Positions 16,893 to 24,601 of a stretch of DNA of 64,000 bases are shown piece by piece. Origin of the DNA: Clostridia bacterium (GTDB taxonomy: Bacteria > Bacillota > Clostridia > Christensenellales > Aristaeellaceae); NCBI GenBank assembly GCA_017433405.1, contig JAFRHH010000033.1:16736-80735 (forward strand), read 5' to 3'. Within the stretch, counting starts at the first letter, position 1. The number at the start of each line of letters is the position of its first letter. Position numbers and translations under genes: made by a program. The notes beneath the pieces are model-generated. The model was not told the DNA's origin. It did no database searches and saw only the letters and a list, made by a program, of their open reading frames with translations.

Positions 16893-17635
16893 TTCCGGGC
16901 CTCCTGAATCGCGCGGATGAAGTCGCGGCTCCGCTCCTCCTTCGGATGGGCGAAAAACTCCTTCGACGGCCCGGTTTCCACGACCCGGGAATCCGCCATG
17001 AACATGACCCGGCTGGATACGTTCCGCGCGAAATCCATCTCGTGGGTCACCACCAGCATGGTCATCCCGTCCTCCGCCAGCTGCCGCATGACCGCCAGCA
17101 CCTCGCCGATCAGCTCCGGATCCAGTGCGCTGGTCGGCTCGTCGAAATACAGGATCTCCGGCCGCCCCGCCAGCGCCCGGGCGATGGCCACCCGCTGCTG
17201 CTGTCCGCCGGAAAGCTGAATGGGATAGCTTTTGACCTTGTCCGCCATGCCGACCCGGTCCAGGGCCTCCATGGCGATCTTTTCCGCCGCGTCCCGCTTC
17301 ATCCCCGCCCCGGCGGTCAGCCCGAGGGTCACGTTCTGCAGCACGTTCTTGTTCAGAAACAGGTTGTAGTTCTGAAACACGAACCCGGTCTTCTTCCGGA
17401 TCCGGGCGATGTCCTGCCGCGTCGCCGCGTGCAGGTCGAAGGGCTCCCCGTCAAAGACGATGGTCCCCCGGTCCGCCCGCTCCAGAAAGTTCAGGCACCG
17501 CAGGAAGGTGGTCTTGCCCGATCCGCTGGGGCCGAGAATCGCCACCACGTCGCTCTTCTCCACGTCCAGGCTGATGCCCGAAAGCACCTCCTGGTCCCCG
17601 AACTTCTTGTGAACATCCCTGATTTCAAGCATCAT
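16889..17635 (-). CDS. Polar amino-acid ABC transporter, ATP-binding protein
   Basis: A 248-residue ATPase of the GlnQ/TcyN class powering uptake. Walker A is GPSGSGKTTFLRCLN, Q-loop FVFQNYNLF, signature LSGGQQQRVAIARAL, Walker B ILYFDEPTSALDP and switch His in VVTHEMDFA. It overlaps the permease gene by ATGA (17632-17635) and the cotH-like gene by GTGA, so all three are coupled. The substrate is set by the binding protein and is probably cystine or another polar amino acid. Confidence 0.95.
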   Translation of the reverse strand: MMLEIRDVHKKFGDQEVLSGISLDVEKSDVVAILGPSGSGKTTFLRCLNFLERADRGTIVFDGEPFDLHAATRQDIARIRKKTGFVFQNYNLFLNKNVLQNVTLGLTAGAGMKRDAAEKIAMEALDRVGMADKVKSYPIQLSGGQQQRVAIARALAGRPEILYFDEPTSALDPELIGEVLAVMRQLAEDGMTMLVVTHEMDFARNVSSRVMFMADSRVVETGPSKEFFAHPKEERSRDFIRAIQEARK

Positions 17636-18306
17636 GTCCGGACACCTCCATAGCGGGCCAGCCGTTTCTCGCCCCTGTGCTGCAGCCAGGTCAGAATCGT
17701 GCAGAACATCAGATAGATCACCGCCACCTCGGTATACAGCCCGAGGGATTCATACACCCGCCCGTTGATAACCTGGGCCTGGCGGAACATCTCCATGACG
17801 GAAATCGTCGCCGCCATGCTCGTCCCCTTCAGCATGGAGATCAGCGAGTTGGACAGGGCCGGGAAGGCGGTCCGGAACGCCTGGGGCAGCACCACGTGCC
17901 ACATGATCCGGGGAAAGGACAGCCCGACGCAGTAGCCCGCCTCCAGCTGGCCCCGGGAAACGCTCTCCAGGGCGCCCCGGATGGTTTCCGCCATATAGGC
18001 GCCCTCGTTGAAGCCGAAAACCAGCACCGCCGCGGGAAACGCCTCCAGCGTGATCCCGATCCCCGGCAGCCCGAAGAACACAATGTACAGCTGCACCAGC
18101 AGCGGCGTGCCCCGGGTGATCCAGATATAGAAGCGGCAGACCTGGCGCAGCCCCCGGACGTTGGCGTACTGCACCAGCGCCACCAGCAGGGAGATCAGCA
18201 GGGCCAGGCCGAAGGACAGAATCGTCAGCGGCACCGTCACCTTGATCCCGTATTCCAGCAGCTTGGGAAAGGAATCCACCAGGATGTTCCAGAGTCTTTC
18301 GTTCAT
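17632..18306 (-). CDS. Polar amino-acid ABC transporter, permease
   Basis: A 224-residue permease with five predicted helices. It has the family's N-terminal segment (LLEYGIKVTVPLTILSFGLALLISL), RGTPLLVQLYIVFFGLP, and the EAA loop EAGYCVGLSFPRIMWHVVLPQAFR that contacts the ATPase. ATG 18306 (MNERLWN) follows AGAGGG and is chosen over the upstream in-frame start, which would run into the intergenic hairpin. His/Glu/Gln/Arg/opine-type permeases can work as homodimers, fitting the single permease gene here. Confidence 0.94.
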   Translation of the reverse strand: MNERLWNILVDSFPKLLEYGIKVTVPLTILSFGLALLISLLVALVQYANVRGLRQVCRFYIWITRGTPLLVQLYIVFFGLPGIGITLEAFPAAVLVFGFNEGAYMAETIRGALESVSRGQLEAGYCVGLSFPRIMWHVVLPQAFRTAFPALSNSLISMLKGTSMAATISVMEMFRQAQVINGRVYESLGLYTEVAVIYLMFCTILTWLQHRGEKRLARYGGVRT

Positions 18307-18389
18307 CGTATACCCTCTTTTTGTCTCATCAGGCGTCTGTCCGCGCCGCCCGGCCGAAACCCGCGGGTTCCCCGGCGTCCCTTTCACGC

Positions 18390-18425
18390 GCGCAAGTCAC
18401 AGGGAGATTTCCCTGTGACTTGCGC
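18390..18425 (-). promoter_or_regulatory. Perfect 16-bp intercistronic hairpin between binding-protein and permease genes
   Basis: GCGCAAGTCACAGGGA / TCCCTGTGACTTGCGC with a 4-nt loop and no T-run. Such stems after binding-protein genes often protect the upstream mRNA from 3' exonucleases, raising binding-protein output. That role is inference. Confidence 0.8.
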
Positions 18426-18490
18426 CTTTCCGTCAAAAGGCCGCTTCCCCGGTCCGCCTCGCTTCTCCGGAAAAGCACCCTTCCTCCGGC

Positions 18491-19279
18491 TTACTTCTCC
18501 TTCGTCAGATCCGTGCCGAAATACTTCTCGGACAGGGCGGCCAGGCTGCCGTCCTCCCGCGCCGCGGCCAGAATCCCGTTGATGGCCTTCACCAGGCTGT
18601 CGGTATCCGCGCCCTTCTTCGCCGGAATCACCACCGGCTCGCCCGCCAGGGTCTCGACGATCTTGATCTTCGCGTCCGGATGCTCCCGGAGATAGTCGTC
18701 CACGGAGCCCTTCGCGTTGATCGTCGCGTCCACCCGGCCCTGCTCGAGCATCATCATGGTCTCCCCCAGGGTATCGACGTATTCGACGGTGGCGCCCGCC
18801 TCCTCCGCCCGCTGGGCATAGGTGGAGTTCGGGGAATTGCTGGTCTTCTTCCCAGCCAGATCCGCCACGGTTTTGATGTCCTCGTTGTCCGCCCGGACGA
18901 CGAGCACCGCCTCGGTATAGACATAGGGCTCGGTGAAGGCGAACTTCTCCGCCCGCTCCGCGGTGTAGCCGACGCCGTTGACCGCCAGGTCAAACCGGCC
19001 GCCCTCGACCCCCGCCAGGATGGATTCCCACGGAACCTCCTGGAAGTCGGCCGTCACACCCAGGCCCTTCGCGATCAGCTCGCCGACCTCGACGTCGAAG
19101 CCGGTCAGGGGGCTGCCGGGGGTCTCATGATAGGTCCATGGGCTCCAGTTGCCCTCCATGGCGATGGTCAGCGTCCCTTTGGCCTGAATCCTGGCCAGCG
19201 CGTCCCCGCCCTCGGCCAGCGCCATCGCGCCGGAAGCAATCATCAGCAGGGCCATCAGGCCCGCAATCAGCTTCTTCAT
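18491..19279 (-). CDS. Polar amino-acid ABC transporter, substrate-binding protein
   Basis: A 262-residue exported solute-binding protein (SBP_bac_3 fold). The signal peptide MKKLIAGLMALLMIASGAMA lacks a lipobox. The mature part has GTLTIAMEGNWSPWTYHE, LTGFDVEVGELIAKGLGV, GGRFDLAVNGVGYTAERAEKFAFTEPY and GRVDATINAKGS, typical of cystine/polar amino-acid binders (TcyA/FliY-like). First gene of the SBP-permease-ATPase-cotH operon. The exact ligand cannot be read from sequence. Confidence 0.93.
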   Translation of the reverse strand: MKKLIAGLMALLMIASGAMALAEGGDALARIQAKGTLTIAMEGNWSPWTYHETPGSPLTGFDVEVGELIAKGLGVTADFQEVPWESILAGVEGGRFDLAVNGVGYTAERAEKFAFTEPYVYTEAVLVVRADNEDIKTVADLAGKKTSNSPNSTYAQRAEEAGATVEYVDTLGETMMMLEQGRVDATINAKGSVDDYLREHPDAKIKIVETLAGEPVVIPAKKGADTDSLVKAINGILAAAREDGSLAALSEKYFGTDLTKEK

Positions 19280-19307
19280 GTTCCTCTCTCCTTCTCGTTA
19301 TCTTTGT

Positions 19308-19362
19308 GTTTTCCGCCTTCCCGGCGTTTTCCGCATTCCTTACGTTTTCCGCCTTCCCGGCG
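19308..19362. repeat. 19-bp direct repeat between the OhrR-like and binding-protein genes
   Basis: GTTTTCCGCCTTCCCGGCG occurs at 19308-19326 and 19344-19362, 36 bp apart, with a degenerate GTTTTCCGCATTCC between. It fills the 85-bp gap downstream of the regulator gene. Confidence 0.85.
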
Positions 19363-19364
19363 AT

Positions 19365-19817
19365 TTACTCCATCGCGTCCAGCAGCCGGTGCAGCAGCCG
19401 GTACAGGCTGTAGGCCTCCTCCTGGGGCAGGGAGATGCATTTTCCCATCTTCTCCGGGATATCCTTCAGCTGGTCCCGCAGCGCCCAGCCCGCCTCCGTC
19501 ATGGAAACGTCAACCACCCGCTCGTCGTTCTTGCACCGGCAGCGGCTGATCCATCCGCTCTCCTCCATCTTTTTGAGCAGCGGCGTCAGCGTTCCGCAGT
19601 CCAGATACAGCCGGCGGCCCAGGTCGCCGACCGTGGTCTGCCCCATCTCCCAGAGCGCCAGCAGAACGATATACTGCGTATAGGTCAGCCCATAGGGTTT
19701 CAGCAGCGGGCCGTACGCGTTGACCACCTTCCGGGACGCCGCGTACAGCGGAAAGCACAGCTGGCTGTCCAGCCGGAGCTGCGGATACTGCTTCTCCTGA
19801 ATCCCCTGTCCTTCCAT
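19365..19817 (-). CDS. OhrR-like MarR-family regulator
   Basis: A 150-residue winged-HTH repressor. LRLDSQLCFPLYAASRKVVNAYGPLLKPYGLTYTQYIVLLALWE matches the OhrR subgroup, and Cys21 sits where OhrR has its peroxide-sensing cysteine. The HTH continues with VGDLGRRLYLDCGTLTPLLKKME and the wing CRCKNDERVVDV. ATG 19817 is preferred because GGGGGA lies nine bases upstream; the longer frame would overlap trxA. Last gene of the gpx-TrxR-trxA operon, so it may autoregulate this thiol-peroxide unit. The AT-rich gpx promoter region is a plausible target. OhrR identity is by resemblance. Confidence 0.82.
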   Translation of the reverse strand: MEGQGIQEKQYPQLRLDSQLCFPLYAASRKVVNAYGPLLKPYGLTYTQYIVLLALWEMGQTTVGDLGRRLYLDCGTLTPLLKKMEESGWISRCRCKNDERVVDVSMTEAGWALRDQLKDIPEKMGKCISLPQEEAYSLYRLLHRLLDAME

Positions 19818-19867
19818 TGGTTCCTGTTCCCCCGTTTCACCGCTGCGCATGCCAGCGTGCATCCTGC

Positions 19868-20188
19868 TTACAGATTCCCCTCGATCCAGCTCTTCAGCGC
19901 CGGGCCGGGCTTGAAGCCGATGCTCTGATCCACGCACTGGCCGTTCTTGAGCAGCAGCACGGTGGGCACGGAGCTGATCCCGAATTCCCCGGCCAGATCC
20001 GAAGCGTCGTCCACGTCCACGTTGTAGAACTTCACCTTATCCGCCAGCTGCTCGGAAACCTCCTCGATCACCGGCGCCAGCATCTTGCACGGGCCGCACC
20101 AGGTCGCGGAAAAATCAACCACCGCCACGGCGTCCTTCGCCGCTTCGTTCCGGAATCCCTGTTCGTCAATCTTCTTAACCATCGTCAT
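19868..20188 (-). CDS. trxA: Thioredoxin
   Basis: A 106-residue cytoplasmic disulfide reductase with active site W-C31-G-P-C34-K, the VVDFSATW start of the central strand and cis-Pro in ISSVPTVLLL. It follows the thioredoxin-reductase-like gene and likely links it to the peroxidase upstream. ATG 20188 is preceded by GAGGAGG. Confidence 0.95.
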   Translation of the reverse strand: MTMVKKIDEQGFRNEAAKDAVAVVDFSATWCGPCKMLAPVIEEVSEQLADKVKFYNVDVDDASDLAGEFGISSVPTVLLLKNGQCVDQSIGFKPGPALKSWIEGNL

Positions 20189-20307
20189 GTCCTCCTCTGT
20201 CCATTCGTTCCATATGTTCCCAGATTCAATTTCTGCTCCGGCTGTCCGTTTTCCTTCCGGCCGGTCCTTTTTTCGGATTCTCGTCTCTCCGCCGGCTCAT
20301 CCCGGCG

Positions 20308-21171
20308 TTATTTCTTCTTCAGCCCGTCGAGATACGCCGCCGCGCTGATCGCGGCCACGTTGCCCTCGCCGGCGGCCTTAACGTACTGATAGGGCGTTCC
20401 CGTAATGTCGCCGCAGGCGAACACGCCCGGCAGGCTGGTTTCCATCTTCCGGTTCACCCGGACGTGGGCGCCTTCGGTTTCGAGCCCGGGCACCAGCTGG
20501 CCGGGGGCCACCGCTTCCCGCAGCACGAACACCCCGTCCGCCGGATACTCGCCGCCCTCGGTCGTCACCTTCCGGCGGGCGCCGTCCTGCGCGATGCCGG
20601 TCACCTTTTCCCGGATCACCCTGACCGCCTCCGGCAGATTCGTCTCTTCCTTATACATCGGGAAATAGGTCACGCTCCGGCAGACCTCGCTCAGGAAGGC
20701 GGCCTCCGCCTCCTCCCGCGGGCCGTAGCCGACCACGATCACGTCCTTCCCGCGGTACAGCGGCGCGTCGCAGGTGGCGCAGTAGCTGACGCCCCGGCCG
20801 AGCAGCTCCTCCTCCCCGGGCAGGGGTTTGGCCTGAACCACCCCCGTCGCCAGGATAACCGCGCCGGCCTCGAGCATCTCCTCCCCGACCTGCAGGGCGA
20901 AATAATCCCCCATGGCGTAGACGGCGCCGACCCGCTTCTCCGTAATCCCGATCCCCATCTGGTCCAGCTGGTTCCGGAAGGCCTTCGCCATATCCGCCCC
21001 CTTTACGGCGGGCAGCCCCGGATAATTCCGGATCTCGTGAGCTTTGGCCACCTTTTCGCTCATCTGGCCGCTTCCCAGCAGCAGCACCTTCTTGTTCCGG
21101 TTCACGGCGGTCAGGGCGGCGGACACCCCCGCCGGGCCCGTCCCGATGATCGCGATATCATAGCGTTCCAT
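20308..21171 (-). CDS. Thioredoxin reductase-like flavoprotein lacking NADPH motifs
   Basis: A 287-residue FAD protein with redox pair C131-A-T-C134. The FAD fold starts IIGTGPAGVSAAL and ends VFACGDITG. Canonical thioredoxin reductases have GGGNSA and HRR...R in the NADPH domain; here the corresponding stretches are VVGYGPREEAEAA and YFPMYKEE, so both are missing. Pyridine-nucleotide-independent reductases, such as clostridial ferredoxin-dependent FFTR, show this loss, so reduction by ferredoxin is plausible. Start ATG 21171 uses an AGAGGAG site supplied by repeat R7. It lies between gpx and trxA. Confidence 0.85.
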   Translation of the reverse strand: MERYDIAIIGTGPAGVSAALTAVNRNKKVLLLGSGQMSEKVAKAHEIRNYPGLPAVKGADMAKAFRNQLDQMGIGITEKRVGAVYAMGDYFALQVGEEMLEAGAVILATGVVQAKPLPGEEELLGRGVSYCATCDAPLYRGKDVIVVGYGPREEAEAAFLSEVCRSVTYFPMYKEETNLPEAVRVIREKVTGIAQDGARRKVTTEGGEYPADGVFVLREAVAPGQLVPGLETEGAHVRVNRKMETSLPGVFACGDITGTPYQYVKAAGEGNVAAISAAAYLDGLKKK

Positions 21172-21183
21172 TCTCTTCTTCTC

Positions 21184-21215
21184 CTCTGTGAACCTCAGTT
21201 CACGTCTGCCATTCC
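21184..21215 (-). repeat. Palindromic repeat copy R7 (half element) between gpx and the reductase gene
   Basis: Contains only the GTGAAC..GTTCAC module (here GTGAACTGAGGTTCAC), flanked by GCCATTC-like sequence and CAGAGGAG. The AGAGGAG is nine bases before the reductase start codon. Confidence 0.8.
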
Positions 21216-21240
21216 GGCGCCGGCGCTCACCGTCCCGCGC

Positions 21241-21783
21241 TTACAGCAGGGACGCCACGCACTCCTCAACCTTCTTCATGTCCGCCGTGGGCTCGAACCG
21301 GGCCACCACGTTCCCCTGCCGGTCCACAACGAACTTGGTGAAGTTCCACTTGATCGCCGGATTGTTCTTGTAATCCTTGTCGATCTTCTTGAGCATCACG
21401 CCCATCGCCAGCGCGGCCGGGCCGTGGCCGAAGCCCTCGAAGCCCTTCTGGCTCTTCAGGAAGGTGTAAAGCGGCAGCTCGTTCTCCCCGTTAACCTCGC
21501 TCTTTTTCATCTGGGGGAACTGGGTGTTGTACTTCAGGGTGCAGAACTCGTGAATCTCCTCATCGGTTCCGGGGGTCTGGCCGGCAAACTGATTGCAGGG
21601 GATGTCCAGGATCTCCAGTCCCTTCTCGTGATACTTCTCGTACATCTCCTCCATGGGCTTGTAGTGGGGCGTAAAGCCGCAGCCCGTCGCGGTGTTGACC
21701 ACCAGCACCACCTTGCCCTCGAAATTCTTCATGGAAACCTCTTCCCCCTTGGAATTGAGCACGGAATAATCATAAAAGCCCAT
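21241..21783 (-). CDS. Thioredoxin-type glutathione peroxidase homologue
   Basis: A 180-residue peroxidase of the GPx family. Peroxidatic Cys35 is in NTATGCGFTPHY, the conserved Gln is in IPCNQF, and the Trp/Asn pair is in KWNFTKF. A second cysteine in EFCTLKYNTQFP (Cys81) matches the resolving cysteine of thioredoxin-dependent GPx. With trxA and a reductase in the same operon, it most likely reduces (lipid) peroxides using thioredoxin. ATG 21783 follows AAGGAG; the extra upstream residues of the open frame are leader. Confidence 0.93.
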   Translation of the reverse strand: MGFYDYSVLNSKGEEVSMKNFEGKVVLVVNTATGCGFTPHYKPMEEMYEKYHEKGLEILDIPCNQFAGQTPGTDEEIHEFCTLKYNTQFPQMKKSEVNGENELPLYTFLKSQKGFEGFGHGPAALAMGVMLKKIDKDYKNNPAIKWNFTKFVVDRQGNVVARFEPTADMKKVEECVASLL

Positions 21784-21836
21784 CGTTAAAATCTCCTTCC
21801 GCCGGATCTCTTTCCGAAACCCTTTTTGCAAATAAT

Positions 21837-21864
21837 ATTTTATTCAATATATTTAAAATGTCAA
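21837..21864 (-). promoter_or_regulatory. Promoter of the thiol-peroxide operon
   Basis: On the minus strand, TTGACA (21859-21864), 16 bp, TAAAAT (21837-21842), in a very AT-rich stretch containing ATATT/AATAT words that could form a MarR/OhrR-type operator. Confidence 0.75.
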
Positions 21865-21899
21865 TACCTTTTATAAAATATTTTCGCCTGACCCCGCCC

Positions 21900-21928
21900 T
21901 TGCCCGGAGAACGGTTCTTCTGTATAAT
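21900..21928 (+). promoter_or_regulatory. Promoter of the HAD hydrolase gene
   Basis: TTGCCC (21900-21905), 17 bp, TATAAT (21923-21928), divergent from the gpx promoter. Confidence 0.65.
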
Positions 21929-21973
21929 GGCTCTGTTTAATCAATCCCTGAAGGAAAAGGAGACTGCCTGCCC

Positions 21974-22690
21974 ATGACCTGCGCCAAAACGTCCGCCGTT
22001 CCCACCAGTCCCGCCCGCTCCGGCCAGAGCGCCGCGGTCCCCGCCGCCCGAAAGACCCTGCTGCTCTTCGACCTCGACGGAACCCTCTGGGATTCCGCAG
22101 CCAACGTGGCTGAAGCCTGGAATGAGATCTTCCTCCGGGAGGATCCCTCCCTGCCCCCGCTGACGACGGAGGATATTCACAGCGTCATGGGGCTGACGAT
22201 GCGGGAGATTCAGGATGTGCTCCATCCCTCGATCCCGGCGGAAAAGCGGGACCGGATCTTTGAGGAATGCAACCGCTACGAGGTGGAATACCTCCGCCTC
22301 CACGGCGGCACGGTCTATCCCGGGCTCCGGGAGGTGCTCGAGGCCCTGCGCGGCCGGGGCTTTACCCTCGGCATCGTCTCGAACTGCCAGTGCGGCTATA
22401 TCGACGCCTTTCTGAAATCCTCCGGCGTGGGGGACCTGATCGCCGACTGGGAGGAATGGGAGCGCACGGGCCTGGTCAAGGGAAAAAACATCCGCCTGGT
22501 CATGGAGCGCAACGGCTTTGACCAGGCGGTCTATATCGGGGATACGGCGAAGGACGAGGAGGCGGCGGACCTGGCCGGCCTTCCCTTTATCCACGCCGCC
22601 TATGGCTTCGGCCGGGGGCAGCACCCCGTCGGCGTGCTCTCCGCCCTGACGGAGCTGCCGGCCCTGATCGACCGGCTGAACCTGGACTGA
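21974..22690 (+). CDS. HAD-superfamily hydrolase (phosphoglycolate phosphatase-like)
   Basis: A 238-residue phosphatase-fold protein. Motif I is LLLFDLDGTLWDS, motif II is in GIVSNCQCGY, then the Lys in GLVKGKNIRLVMERNG and motif III/IV YIGDTAKDEEAADLAGLPFIHAAYGFG. The helical cap (residues ~45-110) places it with Gph/YjjG-like enzymes acting on small phosphoesters. About 26 residues precede motif I, more than usual, so the true start may be internal; ATG 21974 has GGAGAC nearby. It is monocistronic and the substrate is unknown. Confidence 0.88.
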   Translation: MTCAKTSAVPTSPARSGQSAAVPAARKTLLLFDLDGTLWDSAANVAEAWNEIFLREDPSLPPLTTEDIHSVMGLTMREIQDVLHPSIPAEKRDRIFEECNRYEVEYLRLHGGTVYPGLREVLEALRGRGFTLGIVSNCQCGYIDAFLKSSGVGDLIADWEEWERTGLVKGKNIRLVMERNGFDQAVYIGDTAKDEEAADLAGLPFIHAAYGFGRGQHPVGVLSALTELPALIDRLNLD

Positions 22691-22728
22691 ACACAGCACG
22701 CAGGCATCAGATCTCAGGGGCCGGCGAT

Positions 22729-23490
22729 TCATTCGCCGGTCAGACCGGAAGCAGTCTGTCTGTTCATTAAAATCCATTCAGCAGTCCTTTGCTGCTGCTC
22801 CTCGGAAGAGATCGCAGCATGGCCGTCGCCTGCCTGCATTCCGTAATTTCCGAACTGCGCGTGATTTCCGCCTTCAATCACATGCACCTCACCGCTGTCC
22901 GGAAGCTCCCGGATGGCTTTCTCCAGTTTTGACATATTGATCACACCATCTTCAGAGCCGTAGATCACCAGTGCTTTCATGTTTTCAGCCAGTGGCTTTG
23001 CCGGATATGCCGCAAGCATGAAAACACCGGACAGCTTTGCACTGTGGGTTGACGCATAGCCGGCAGCCATCGCGCCTCCGAGAGAATGCCCGCCAATATA
23101 CCAATGCTCGTAATCATGCTGCGCCATTACCTGATCTGCCTTGTTTACGCCAAATACCGCCAGGCGAAACGGCATCCGTACAAGGCAGATATCCATTCCC
23201 TGTTCGGCCAGCCGATGAAGCAGCGGAGCGTATGCGGTTTCCTCCACCTTGCCCCCGGGATAGAAGATGAGCGCGTCCGTCTCGGAAGGGCCATCGAAAA
23301 ACCAGCCGTATTCCCTTTGCGTGATCGTAACGGATTCGTCGGATTTCAACGCGCTGAGGGCTGATTCCTCCGCGTGGTAGTATTGCTCCGTATAAATCAG
23401 AAACGCGATGCACAGCACGGCAATCGCAGATACAGGAATAAGCAGCCAGGTTTTTTTGCGCCTTCGGTTCCTGTTTTCGTTCGCTTTCAT
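22729..23490 (-). CDS. Membrane-anchored alpha/beta hydrolase
   Basis: A 253-residue protein with an Arg/Lys-rich N-terminus and a single TM helix (~14-32), so the catalytic domain faces outside. The nucleophile elbow is GGHSLGG, the acid Asp lies in VIYGSEDGV and the His is in EGGNHAQFG, a complete triad. It resembles the small alpha/beta hydrolases with a NGDG.AAIS-like tail. Base composition looks less GC-rich than its neighbours, which may mean a separate origin; I did not compute it. Substrate unknown. It is not linked to flanking genes by overlap. Confidence 0.85.
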   Translation of the reverse strand: MKANENRNRRRKKTWLLIPVSAIAVLCIAFLIYTEQYYHAEESALSALKSDESVTITQREYGWFFDGPSETDALIFYPGGKVEETAYAPLLHRLAEQGMDICLVRMPFRLAVFGVNKADQVMAQHDYEHWYIGGHSLGGAMAAGYASTHSAKLSGVFMLAAYPAKPLAENMKALVIYGSEDGVINMSKLEKAIRELPDSGEVHVIEGGNHAQFGNYGMQAGDGHAAISSEEQQQRTAEWILMNRQTASGLTGE

Positions 23491-23593
23491 GGTACTTAAG
23501 ATGATCCCTCCGTAAATTCCGGGTGGTCTTTGATTCAGCCCTCCATTTCCGGCGGGCTGTTCTTCTCCCCTGTCCGCGTAATCCGGACTGAAA

Positions 23594-24535
23594 CTACACC
23601 CCCGCCAGCATGTGCATATTCCGCAGATTCCCGTCCCGGATCCCGTCGTTGACGGACCGGGCGTGTTTTTCGAGATCGCCGCAGGTCGCCTCCGTCAGCC
23701 CCTGCTCCTGCAAAAGGTCGATCACCTGGGAGGCAATGCCCTCGATCCCGAAGGCCTTCTCCTCCGCGAGGCTGCCCTCGCTGCCGGTGGAAATCAGCCA
23801 TTCGAGGCTGCGGGCCAGATCCTCCCCCTCCGGCCACGCCCGAAGCGCCCGGAAGCTCCATTTATAGAAGGGCAGATACGCCCGGTGCAGCAGGAAGAAG
23901 GCTTCCATCGTGTGGCGGACGAACTCCGCCGCCGCCAGCTGCGCCGCGCCGGTTTCGCCCCGCCGGGCGCACCGGGGATAGTTGTACTGGCCGCTCTGGG
24001 CCATCATCAGCAGATGCCCCGCCAGCCGCTTGCGCCGGATATCCTCCGGCATGTTCCGAAGAAGCTCCCGCCAGCGGGTCAGGGTTCCGTCCCCGTCCCG
24101 GAAGACCTCGCCGTTGACCGCCTCCGCCAGGGCGTAGGAGGGCAGGCGCAGCCACGTCTCCGTCCCCATCTCCTCCGGCAGGCAGCCGATCTTTTCCCGG
24201 AAATAATCCGCGATCCGGAACACCCCGTGGCGCGCTCCGCCTACGGGGCCGATCTTCTGCCGCTCGAAGCCCTCGAACTCCTTCGGCAGCGCGGAATACG
24301 CCCGCTCCAGCCGGAAGGCAGTCCGCCGGTCGACGGCCTCCTCCCCCGGCAGAAACAGGCAGAAGCCCGGTTCAAAATCATGATCTCGGGACCATTCGTC
24401 GTCGAATCCGTAGCATTCCGACCCGCTCCCGGTCAGGGCCGCCGCGACGGCCCCCTCCAGCTCCGGAAACTGCTCCCGGATCATCGGCGCCCCGAAGGCC
24501 TCCCAGTAGGCCCGGCTCAGCTCCAGTCCCTTCAT
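23594..24535 (-). CDS. DUF4037 protein (nucleotidyltransferase-like)
   Basis: A 313-residue cytoplasmic protein. TGSGSECYGFDDEWSRDHDF (residues ~35-54) is the G-S..S.G..D..S..D.D signature of DUF4037, related to MNT-type nucleotidyltransferases. The rest is helical, with a KWSFRALR segment, resembling nucleotidyltransferase-associated helical domains. It follows a cytoplasmic alpha-L-fucosidase gene and a TPR gene in one orientation. The small-molecule or protein target is unknown. ATG 24535 is preceded by GGAGGAG. Confidence 0.82.
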   Translation of the reverse strand: MKGLELSRAYWEAFGAPMIREQFPELEGAVAAALTGSGSECYGFDDEWSRDHDFEPGFCLFLPGEEAVDRRTAFRLERAYSALPKEFEGFERQKIGPVGGARHGVFRIADYFREKIGCLPEEMGTETWLRLPSYALAEAVNGEVFRDGDGTLTRWRELLRNMPEDIRRKRLAGHLLMMAQSGQYNYPRCARRGETGAAQLAAAEFVRHTMEAFFLLHRAYLPFYKWSFRALRAWPEGEDLARSLEWLISTGSEGSLAEEKAFGIEGIASQVIDLLQEQGLTEATCGDLEKHARSVNDGIRDGNLRNMHMLAGV

Positions 24536-24601
24536 GCGCTACTCCTCCCTGTTCCCGTCAGGCCCGGCTCGGCCCCGGTCCCTCATGATACAGCCTCCGC
24601 C

